Assembly (NCBI GenBank): GCA_027073795.1 | Contig: JALTEW010000198.1 | Location: forward strand, 1 to 8,524 | From: a bacterium | Lineage (GTDB): Bacteria > Desulfobacterota > S145-22 | Reading direction: 5' to 3' | Length of the DNA: 8,524 nt | Part shown: piece by piece, positions 1-6,113 of the stretch | Numbering within the stretch: position 1 is the first letter of the stretch | Layout: each line of letters opens with the position of its first letter | Made by a program: the position numbers and the translations under genes | Notes under the pieces: generated by a model | Seen by the model: the letters and a program-made list of their open reading frames with translations, nothing else | Databases searched by the model: none | Told to the model about the DNA's origin: nothing

Positions 1-106
1 CGATTGACGACTGAACAATTTCCTCGGGTGTAATGGGAATATAGGGGCTTTGTTTTCTTGTTATGCGGCTGCCGGTAATAGCGGCGGTAATGATAAGTGG
101 TTCCAC
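1..106 (-). CDS. Beta-keto acid cleavage enzyme (BKACE/Kce family), 5' end only
   Basis: This is the first 35 codons of a gene that runs off the left edge of the window. The start is a GTG at 106-104, and an in-frame TAA lies a few codons upstream. The translation begins MEPLIITAAITGS and continues with SPYIPITPEEIVQSS. This matches the N-terminal first strand and ITPEE segment of the BKACE family (formerly DUF849). The best-known member is 3-keto-5-aminohexanoate cleavage enzyme (Kce), whose N-terminus I recall as nearly the same. Family enzymes are Zn-dependent TIM barrels of about 270-310 residues. They transfer the acyl part of a beta-keto acid to CoA from acetyl-CoA and release acetoacetate. 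The active-site residues lie outside the window, so the substrate cannot be named; lysine fermentation is one possibility. The ribosome-binding site is weak (GGGA, about 4 bases away). The gene lies 61 bp downstream of the MaoC gene on the same strand, probably in one transcript. Confidence 0.82.
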   Translation of the reverse strand, partial: MEPLIITAAITGSRITRKQSPYIPITPEEIVQSSI

Positions 107-167
107 GTTTTCCCGTTATCTTCGATTTGACTATTTTAAATTGCACATAAGTATTCAACTTATAGGA

Positions 168-653
168 TCAGATTTCTCTTGACACCAGGCCGTTTGTCGG
201 GTCTCCCTCTGTGACCATCTTTTTCAAGATGTTTCTTTCATGCTGGTTTGGCAGGTATCCGGCGATGAAACATTCCAGGATATTCAGGCCATCCTGATTT
301 GTAAAAAGCGCATTGGCCTCAGCATATCCCTTTTCATCAATCCTTTTAATGGTAAATGCGCATGTGACGGTGTCCCCAAAATAGACTGGCCTTTTGAATT
401 TGAATGCCATCTCCGTTGCCAGCCACCCGATCTGCCCGCCGATTTCTGTAATCATACTACCTACGAGGAGCCCATGGCAAATACGTCCCGAAAACCCCTT
501 TGCCTTGGAAAAACGATTGTCAAAGTGGACAGGATTGTAATCCCGGGAGATGTTGGCAAAGTTCTTCATATCATTTTCAGTAAATCTCCTTGTCACCGTG
601 AACGAGTCACCCGTTTTTAATCCCTCTATCGTCTTTTCACGAATCTCCGTCAT
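168..653 (-). CDS. MaoC-like (R)-specific enoyl-CoA hydratase
   Basis: This is a single hot-dog-domain protein of 161 residues, close to the usual 135-160 for PhaJ/MaoC monofunctional hydratases. It should add water to trans-2-enoyl-CoA to give (R)-3-hydroxyacyl-CoA in the cytoplasm. The catalytic hydratase motif is present as DYNPVHFD, with the Asp-His pair at D38 and H43. It is followed by the conserved GRICHGLLVGSMI segment at residues 56-68 that shapes the CoA tunnel. The ATG at 653 follows a GGGA Shine-Dalgarno at about 8 bases. The 160 bp upstream, to the end of the Nudix gene, could hold its own promoter, but I found no well-spaced one. The next gene on the strand is a beta-keto acid cleavage enzyme, which supports a role in acyl-CoA breakdown or in recycling CoA intermediates. 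Chain-length preference cannot be read from sequence. A hot-dog ammonia-lyase role, as in lysine fermentation, is less likely because the hydratase motif is intact. Confidence 0.88.
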   Translation of the reverse strand: MTEIREKTIEGLKTGDSFTVTRRFTENDMKNFANISRDYNPVHFDNRFSKAKGFSGRICHGLLVGSMITEIGGQIGWLATEMAFKFKRPVYFGDTVTCAFTIKRIDEKGYAEANALFTNQDGLNILECFIAGYLPNQHERNILKKMVTEGDPTNGLVSREI

Positions 654-813
654 GGATGCATCCCTTTAAGAGGCTAACCGGATGATAAAACCCATATATA
701 ATATTTTTTTGCATGGCCGGTGGATTTTGTCAATAAAATATAAGGCATCATTTCTATTCTCCCTTCCACTTTTTTACCCCCTGTCATTGGAGACTTTCCA
801 TTGCCGCCTAACC

Positions 814-1506
814 CTAACTTTTTTCAGACTCAGCTTTATTAGGGCGTATCTCCACAATGGTTGCCCCCCATCCCCCCGCCTCCTCCGGGGCGTCATAAAA
901 GTTTACGGTCAGGGGAGATTTCTCAAGGATACCACGTACAATTTTTTTCAAGGTTCCCGTCCCTTTTCCGTGAATGATACGGACTTGTCCAAAACCTTTT
1001 TCTCCGCACTTTTCAAGGTAGTCGTTAAGAAGGGGTTTGACGTCCCGGGGGTGAAAGGTATGAAGGTCCAAGATGTCCGTGACAGGAAAATTTTGCGGGG
1101 CAGGATGAAAATCATGGACAAGGCGTTCAGTAACTTCACGGTCGGCCTCGGGGAATGGGAAGGCAGGAAGGGTTTCGATGGTTACCCATCGCAGCTCCCG
1201 GCATTGCACAGGAGAGGGTTCTCCTTTTTCAATAAGTGCGGTGAAGGTATGAAGGGTAATGGTAAAAGGAGCGTATTCGTAGGCAACAGTTGTATATGGG
1301 ATGACATGGAAAAGGTGGATGTCTAATTCCTCCAGGATTTCACGATGCAGACACTCTTCCGGAGTTTCGTTGGGTTCCACCTTCCCACCAGGAAATTCCC
1401 AGAGCCCTCCATGGAGCCCGCCGGGATTCCGCTGGGTGATAAGAATCCTGTCCCTCGCATCGTTGAAAATAATCGCTGCGGAAACAGTTAAATGTGGTTT
1501 TTCCAT
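814..1506 (-). CDS. Nudix hydrolase-Smr domain fusion protein
   Basis: The protein is about 230 residues with two domains. Residues 5-135 form a MutT-like Nudix hydrolase. The Nudix box spans residues 42-64 (numbered from the GTG one codon upstream) as GKVEPNE, then REILEELDI. All catalytic Glu residues (E57, E60, E61) are present, and the usual Gly near the end is replaced by Asp. Such enzymes hydrolyse nucleoside diphosphates linked to another group, for example 8-oxo-dGTP. Residues 145-231 form an Smr domain, with LDLH at 147-150 and HGKGTG at 180-185, followed by GGWGATIVEI. This is the nuclease or nucleic-acid-binding module found at the C-terminus of MutS2. I prefer the ATG at 1506 because AAGGA lies five bases upstream; a GTG at 1509 directly precedes it. 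The fusion suggests nucleotide-pool cleaning or RNA/DNA turnover, but the substrate is not determined. No clear terminator follows the gene. Confidence 0.87.
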   Translation of the reverse strand: MEKPHLTVSAAIIFNDARDRILITQRNPGGLHGGLWEFPGGKVEPNETPEECLHREILEELDIHLFHVIPYTTVAYEYAPFTITLHTFTALIEKGEPSPVQCRELRWVTIETLPAFPFPEADREVTERLVHDFHPAPQNFPVTDILDLHTFHPRDVKPLLNDYLEKCGEKGFGQVRIIHGKGTGTLKKIVRGILEKSPLTVNFYDAPEEAGGWGATIVEIRPNKAESEKS

Positions 1507-1526
1507 CACTTTCCTTATCTTATACT

Positions 1527-1555
1527 CTCCTATCCCAGGCTTTACGGTGTGTCAA
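1527..1555 (-). promoter_or_regulatory. Candidate sigma70 promoter for the Nudix-Smr gene
   Basis: On the minus strand a perfect -35 TTGACA (1555-1550) is followed by a 17-bp spacer and a poor -10, TAGGAG (1532-1527, 3 of 6 matches). The implied start near 1520 gives a leader of only about 14 bases before the ATG at 1506, just enough for the AAGGA ribosome-binding site at 1516-1512. The -35 is part of the inverted repeat shared with the opposite promoter. Confidence 0.45.
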
Positions 1556-1581
1556 GGGAGGAATTTTTACGGTTTCTTTCC

Positions 1582-1610
1582 TTGATTTTATTTGGGTGAT
1601 GTATTAGACT
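1582..1610 (+). promoter_or_regulatory. Candidate promoter for the acyl-CoA ligase operon
   Basis: TTGATT at 1582-1587 and TAGACT at 1605-1610 are separated by 17 bp, each matching 4 of 6 consensus bases. Transcription would start near 1617, leaving a leader of about 75 bases before the ATG at 1692. The match is modest, so this is only the best visible candidate. The leader contains TTAGAC (1604-1609) and GTCTAA (1662-1667) as a short, widely spaced inverted repeat. Confidence 0.35.
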
Positions 1611-1691
1611 AAACAGCCAATGTGAAGTAGTTTGGTTAGAAGTTTTTGAGGGTGTGTGTTTGTCTAAATTAATTTTGAAGGAGGTTTTATT

Positions 1692-3260
1692 ATGAGTCGT
1701 TGGTTGCCAGTAGGGGATGTTTTGAGAATGAATGCTATGCTCTATCCTGATAAGATGGGGGCGAAGGATCTTTATCGTTCCATGTCGTTCAAAGAATGGA
1801 ACGAGCGTTCTTGTCGCCTTGCCAATGCCCTGTTGGGGTTGGGGCTTCAAAAAGGGGACAAGGTTGCAGCCATTGCCTATAACTGTGTGGAGTGGATGGA
1901 ACTTTATGCTGCGGTGGCGAAAGCGGGGCTGGTGGTTGTACCGATTATGTTCCGGCTTGCGGGGCCTGAAATTCAATATATTTGCGAGAATTCCGAATCA
2001 AAGGCCTTTATTGTGGCAAAAGAGTTTGTCGAAACGGTCAATGGTATCCGTGGAGACCTCAATATTCCTGAAGCCAACTATATCTTTTTCGGGGATGAAA
2101 AGGCCCCGGAAGGCTATCAACATTATGAAGACCTGGTTTCCGGGGCGTCCGATGCAGAACCGGACGTTGAGATTCACCACCGTGATCCCTGGACAATCAT
2201 GTATACATCTGGAACCACGGGAAAACCCAAAGGGGTTGTGCGATCTCACGAAAGCTATATCGCTCAGTATCTCATCAACGAGGTGGAATTCGGTTTTAAT
2301 AAAGATGATATTGGCCTTCTTGTCATGCCCATGTGTCATGTCAATTCTATCTTCTACTCATTTGTCTTTACCTATTGTGGAGCGGGGGTGTGTGTGTACA
2401 ACATGGTCAGCTTCGATCCGGAGCATCTCCTCAAGGTTATTTCGGAGGAGCGGATTACCTACACCTCTCTGGTCCCCACGCATTACATCATGATTCTTTC
2501 CCTGCCGGATGAGGTCAAGGCAAAGTATGATGTGGACTGTATCCGCAAACTGATGTGTTCATCTGCACCCGCCCGGGAAGATACCAAACTAGGTATCCTG
2601 GAGTTTTTCAAGAACTCGGAACTCTACGAGGCCTACGGCTCTACCGAGGCCGGGCTGGTCACCCTGCTTCATCCCGAAGATCAGCTTCGAAAACTTGGTT
2701 CGATTGGGCGTGAGGTGATCGGGACCGACCGTATCAGATTGCTGGATGAGGACCGTAACGAGGTTCCTGACGGCGAGGTAGGGGAACTTTTTTCCCGGAC
2801 CCCCATGGTTTTTGACGAGTACTGGAAGATGCCTGAAAAAACGAAGGAGGCGTTTTTCGGCGAGTATTTCAGCGCCGGAGATATGGCGTATCGTGATGAG
2901 GATGGTTATTACCATCTCGTGGACCGAAAGAACAACATGATTATTACGGGCGGTGAAAACGTCTTCCCGACCGAGGTACAAAACGTTATCGGAAAAATGG
3001 ACGCGGTAAAAGATGTGGCCGTTATAGGCGTGCCCCATGAGAAGTGGGGAGAGGCCATCAAGGCCGTTGTTATTCTCCATGAAGGGAAAACAGCAACAGA
3101 GGAGGATGTTATCAACTTCTGCCGTGGGAAAATAGCAAGATACAAGATCCCGAAATCTGTTGACTTCATCAAGGATGAAGAAATGCCAAGGACAGGAACG
3201 GGAAAAATCCTCCACCGCAAACTAAGAGAACGATACGGAACGTGGAGTCAGAAAAAATAA
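1692..3260 (+). CDS. AMP-forming acyl-CoA synthetase (class I adenylate-forming ligase)
   Basis: This 522-residue enzyme should activate a carboxylic acid to its CoA thioester through an acyl-AMP intermediate, using ATP and CoA in the cytoplasm. The family motifs appear in order. The phosphate-binding loop is YTSGTTGKPKGVV at 171-183. The adenine-binding motif is YGSTEAG at 315-321. The ribose-binding Asp lies in FSAGDMAY (D397). The hinge and gate segment is DRKNNMIITGGENVFPTEVQ at 411-430. The C-terminal catalytic lysine is K505 in TGTGKILHR. Length and motifs are those of FadD/CaiC-like medium- or long-chain ligases; the acyl pocket does not allow a substrate to be named. The start is well supported by AAGGAGG at 1678-1684, seven bases before the ATG. 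It is the first gene of a plus-strand run and lies 32 bp ahead of SmsC. It is divergent from the hydratase and BKACE genes, which may share an acyl-CoA pathway with it. Confidence 0.93.
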   Translation: MSRWLPVGDVLRMNAMLYPDKMGAKDLYRSMSFKEWNERSCRLANALLGLGLQKGDKVAAIAYNCVEWMELYAAVAKAGLVVVPIMFRLAGPEIQYICENSESKAFIVAKEFVETVNGIRGDLNIPEANYIFFGDEKAPEGYQHYEDLVSGASDAEPDVEIHHRDPWTIMYTSGTTGKPKGVVRSHESYIAQYLINEVEFGFNKDDIGLLVMPMCHVNSIFYSFVFTYCGAGVCVYNMVSFDPEHLLKVISEERITYTSLVPTHYIMILSLPDEVKAKYDVDCIRKLMCSSAPAREDTKLGILEFFKNSELYEAYGSTEAGLVTLLHPEDQLRKLGSIGREVIGTDRIRLLDEDRNEVPDGEVGELFSRTPMVFDEYWKMPEKTKEAFFGEYFSAGDMAYRDEDGYYHLVDRKNNMIITGGENVFPTEVQNVIGKMDAVKDVAVIGVPHEKWGEAIKAVVILHEGKTATEEDVINFCRGKIARYKIPKSVDFIKDEEMPRTGTGKILHRKLRERYGTWSQKK

Positions 3261-3292
3261 GTGGAAAACAATATTGACGTGAGGGACAGTCT

Positions 3293-4045
3293 ATGTTGAT
3301 TTTGGATGATGTATCGGTTGAGGCGGCTGGGAAGGAAATCCTTCATGATATCAATCTGGAGGTAAGACCCGGCGAAACCCATGTGCTGTTTGGTCCTAAC
3401 GGAACGGGGAAAACGACCTTGCTCATGGCGATTATGGGGTTTTCCGGCTACAAGGTAACACACGGAAAAATTTCCTTCAACGGTGAGGACATTACAAACA
3501 AATCGTTATATGAGCGCGCCAGGATGGGGATAGGCATGTCCTTCCAGCGCCCACCCACTATCCGAGGCCTGAAGACACGTCAGTTGGTAGCCCTGTGTGG
3601 CAAGATGAAGAAAGACCCGGATGAACTGGCAAAGCGGCTCAATTTTGTGAGTTTTCTGAGCCGGGACGTAAATAGAAATCTCTCCGGGGGTGAGATCAAA
3701 AAATCAGAGCTCCTTCAGCTCATGGCACAAGACCCAAACCTGCTTTTGCTGGATGAGCCGGAATCGGGTGTGGACCTTGAAAATATCGCGCTCGTCGGTG
3801 AAGTGATTGCGGAATTGTTGGACAAGTCTATTAAGCACTTCGAGGAGCCGATGATTGAGCACAAGAAAAAACGGAAAAAGTCCGGCATCATCATTACCCA
3901 CACGGGGTTCATCATGCAATATGTCCACGCGGACGCGGGGCATGTCATCCTGAACGGACGCCTATCTGGTGCCAACAATCCGGAAGAGATATTTGCCTGC
4001 GTGGGAAAGTTTGGTTACAAGGAGTGTGTGAGATGCATGGTTTGA
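3293..4045 (+). CDS. sufC: SmsC/SufC-type Fe-S cluster assembly ATPase
   Basis: This is a soluble ABC-type ATPase of 250 residues, the size of SufC (E. coli SufC has 248). It powers conformational change of the SufB-like scaffold during Fe-S cluster assembly rather than transport. It has Walker A GPNGTGKTT (34-42), a Q-loop glutamine (Q85 in MSFQRPP), signature LSGGEIKKSE (130-139), and Walker B with D-loop LLLDEPESGVD (151-161). The switch histidine is H203, the same number as in E. coli SufC. The signature followed by SELLQLMAQDP is the form seen in minimal SufBC/SMS systems. Two features differ from classical SufC: a basic stretch, HKKKRKKSG at 190-198, and a C-terminal Cys pair, CVRC at 245-248. 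The ribosome-binding site GAGGG lies seven bases before the ATG. The 3' end overlaps the scaffold gene by 13 bp, which suggests translational coupling. Gene order C then B is that of the SMS system. Confidence 0.93.
   Translation: MLILDDVSVEAAGKEILHDINLEVRPGETHVLFGPNGTGKTTLLMAIMGFSGYKVTHGKISFNGEDITNKSLYERARMGIGMSFQRPPTIRGLKTRQLVALCGKMKKDPDELAKRLNFVSFLSRDVNRNLSGGEIKKSELLQLMAQDPNLLLLDEPESGVDLENIALVGEVIAELLDKSIKHFEEPMIEHKKKRKKSGIIITHTGFIMQYVHADAGHVILNGRLSGANNPEEIFACVGKFGYKECVRCMV
4019..4024 (+). promoter_or_regulatory. Ribosome-binding site fixing the SmsB start
   Basis: AAGGAG lies eight bases before the ATG at 4033. A GTG at 4024 would add three residues but overlaps this Shine-Dalgarno and has none of its own, so the ATG is the better start. 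The site lies inside the end of the SmsC gene. Confidence 0.7.
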
Positions 4046-5235
4046 AGGAAACAGCCCAAAAGGCCTTAGGCAAAAGGGCGGCAATAGGCAGGGATATCGA
4101 CCTAAAACAGTATAAGTCGGAAACATTCGAACAGAAATCGACTGGGTTGGCTGGTATAAATGAAACAGACCTGTTGAGCGCAGGGATTATCCCTTCGGGC
4201 CGGGGGCGTTCAGGAAGTTATATTCAGGAAGACCATTCTGTAACCCATTGCAACATCACCCAAGACGGTGTGGAGATTTCTTCAATCGCTGAAGCTCTCA
4301 AAAGGTACAACTGGTTGGAGGATTACTGGTGGAAGGCTCTGGCAGTTGACACGGACAAATACACTGCCTTTACGGAGCTTCAGCCTTATCAGGGATACTT
4401 CATGCGTGTGGAAGCGGGTAAAAAAACGGTTTATCCTCTTCAGGCCTGTCTTTACATGAAGGAAGAGGGAATCTTGCAGAGCGTCCACAACATTGTGATT
4501 GCCGAGGAAGGCGCCGAGATGAACATCATTACCGGTTGTACCACGGCATCCAGCCTCCACTCGGGCCTCCACCTGGGTGTGTCAGAGTTTTATGTTAAGA
4601 AGGGGGCGAAGGTTACTTTCACGATGATCCATAACTGGAAGGAAGACGTGGCCGTCAGGCCGAGGACGGCGGTGGTAGTAGAGGAGGAAGGGGTTTTCAT
4701 ATCTAATTATGTGTGCCTCAAGCCTGTAAGGGACCTTCAGACATTTCCCACGGCGTATCTGAACGGTGAAAACGCTGTGGCCCGTTTCAGCAGCATCCTG
4801 GTAGCGCCGGAGGGATCATACCTGGATGCCGGTGCCCGGGTCTATCTCAAGGGACGTGGTTCACGCTCGGAGATCATCTCCAGAGCCATCAGCAGTGGCG
4901 GCACGATCATCGCCCGTGGGCACCTCATTGGGGACGCGGAAGACATCAAGGCCCACCTGGAGTGCCAGGGTCTTATCCTTACCGAGAGGGGAATTATCCA
5001 TGCGATTCCGGAGTTGGAAGGTCATTTGAACGGAGTGGATATGTCTCACGAGGCGGCGGTGGGAAAGATTGCCCAGGAGGAGATCGAGTACTTGATGGCA
5101 CGGGGACTTTCGGAAGAGGAGGCGACGGCGACCATTGTCAGGGGATTTCTGAACGTGGAGATAAAGGGGCTGCCCCCAGAGTTGAAACGGGAAATTGACC
5201 GGGCTATTTCTGAAAGCGAAAAAGACCTTTTTTAA
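4033..5235 (+). CDS. sufB: SmsB/SufB-type Fe-S cluster assembly scaffold
   Basis: This 400-residue protein is a beta-helix scaffold of the SufB/SufD superfamily. It should pair with SmsC to build Fe-S clusters in the cytoplasm, probably as a B2C2 complex. It is shorter than E. coli SufB (about 495). The C-terminal region is diagnostic: HLECQGLIL places a cysteine at C321, and SHEAAVGKI places H349 and E350. The C321-E350 spacing of 29 residues equals that of the catalytic C405-E434 pair in E. coli SufB. H349 aligns with H360 of SufD, the cluster-assembly partner residue. One chain therefore carries both sets, which fits an ancestral-type homodimer. The ending EIEYLMARGLSEEEATATIVRG is the usual SufB/D C-terminal helix that binds SufC. 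No SufD, SufE, SufU or cysteine desulfurase gene is nearby, so the sulfur donor is unknown. The residue comparison is from memory rather than a computed alignment. Confidence 0.92.
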   Translation: MHGLKETAQKALGKRAAIGRDIDLKQYKSETFEQKSTGLAGINETDLLSAGIIPSGRGRSGSYIQEDHSVTHCNITQDGVEISSIAEALKRYNWLEDYWWKALAVDTDKYTAFTELQPYQGYFMRVEAGKKTVYPLQACLYMKEEGILQSVHNIVIAEEGAEMNIITGCTTASSLHSGLHLGVSEFYVKKGAKVTFTMIHNWKEDVAVRPRTAVVVEEEGVFISNYVCLKPVRDLQTFPTAYLNGENAVARFSSILVAPEGSYLDAGARVYLKGRGSRSEIISRAISSGGTIIARGHLIGDAEDIKAHLECQGLILTERGIIHAIPELEGHLNGVDMSHEAAVGKIAQEEIEYLMARGLSEEEATATIVRGFLNVEIKGLPPELKREIDRAISESEKDLF

Positions 5236-5246
5236 CGGAACCGTCT

Positions 5247-6113
5247 GTGCCTAAAATCGGGGCGCATATGTCCATCGCAGGAGGCGTTTCCAAAGCATTG
5301 GACAGGGGAAGTGAGCTGGGTCTCGATACCATTCAAATGTTCACAAAGAACGCCAACCAGTGGAGAGGGCGGTCCGTCACGGATGAGGAAAGGCAGCGCT
5401 TCATCCAGCGGAAAGCGGAAACGGGCATCGATCCAATCGTGGCTCATGACAGTTATCTGATTAACCTTGCCTCCCCTGACAGGGAAATGTTTGCACGATC
5501 CCTAACAGCCTTTGAAGATGAAATGGACCGTTGTCACCAGCTTGGAATCCGCTATCTGGTGATGCATCCAGGGGGGCACCTGGGGGCCGGTGAAGAACGG
5601 GGGGTAGAACAGATTGGAGAGGCTATTCGAGTTGCTTTGTTAGAAAAGGATGAAACAGGAGTTCAGGTGATCCTGGAAACGACGGCCGGACAGGGAACCC
5701 AGATCGGATACAGATTTGAACACCTGCGGGACATCATGGCGAAGGTTAACATTCCTCAGCGGATAGGGATATGTGTGGACACGTGTCATATCTTCGCCGC
5801 AGGTTACGACATCCGTACCAGGCAGGCCTATGAGGAAACCATGGCGGAATTTGACAGGGTTATCGGCATTGGAAACCTCTCCGTGATTCACGCCAACGAT
5901 TCAAAAAGAGAACTGGGATCCCGGGTAGATCGGCACGAACATATTGGGCTGGGTCAGATAGGCGAGGACGCGTTTTCCTTTTTCCTGAACGACCCCCGAT
6001 TATCCAACCTTCCCTTTATACTGGAAACGCCTAAGACATCGCCCGAGACGCAGGTACCTATGGATACCGTGAATGTTTCGCGCTTGCGAAAACTCATCAG
6101 GAGAAAACCATGA
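5247..6113 (+). CDS. nfo: Endonuclease IV (AP endonuclease)
   Basis: This Zn-dependent AP endonuclease of 288 residues (E. coli Nfo has 285) cuts 5' to abasic sites and can process oxidised bases in base-excision repair. All nine metal ligands of the three-zinc site are visible: H67, H107, E144, D178, H181, H215, D228, H230 and E260. Each lies one or two positions from its E. coli equivalent. Family signatures include LETTAGQG, CVDTCHIFAAGYD and HANDSK. The GTG start at 5247 is preferred because the next ATG, at residue 8, would remove the conserved first strand IGAH. Its Shine-Dalgarno is weak, and the gene starts 11 bp after the SmsB stop, so translation is likely coupled to the upstream gene. 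Its stop overlaps the cytochrome start as ATGA. Confidence 0.95.
   Translation: MPKIGAHMSIAGGVSKALDRGSELGLDTIQMFTKNANQWRGRSVTDEERQRFIQRKAETGIDPIVAHDSYLINLASPDREMFARSLTAFEDEMDRCHQLGIRYLVMHPGGHLGAGEERGVEQIGEAIRVALLEKDETGVQVILETTAGQGTQIGYRFEHLRDIMAKVNIPQRIGICVDTCHIFAAGYDIRTRQAYEETMAEFDRVIGIGNLSVIHANDSKRELGSRVDRHEHIGLGQIGEDAFSFFLNDPRLSNLPFILETPKTSPETQVPMDTVNVSRLRKLIRRKP

Noticed and set aside
1..167. The MaoC frame stays open after its TGA to the left edge, suggesting read-through or a broken longer protein
   Set aside because: The MaoC protein is full length, and the BKACE start in another frame explains this stretch. The in-frame continuation has no recognisable content.
240..620. Plus-strand open frame opposite the MaoC gene
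   Set aside because: It is antisense to an intact, motif-bearing hydratase and its product resembles nothing known.
698..733. TTGACA (728-733) and TATTAT (698-703) on the minus strand as a promoter for the MaoC gene
   Set aside because: The spacer is 24 bp, too long for sigma70, and a 17-bp spacer leaves no acceptable -10.
682..1326. Long plus-strand open frame of about 214 codons opposite the Nudix-Smr gene
   Set aside because: Its translation has no recognisable domain, while the minus strand encodes clear Nudix and Smr motifs over the same bases.
2589..3215. Minus-strand open frame of about 208 codons inside the acyl-CoA ligase
   Set aside because: It mirrors the coding frame of the ligase C-terminal half, which carries all expected motifs.
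4024..4032. GTG at 4024 as the SmsB start
   Set aside because: It overlaps the Shine-Dalgarno of the ATG at 4033 and has none of its own.
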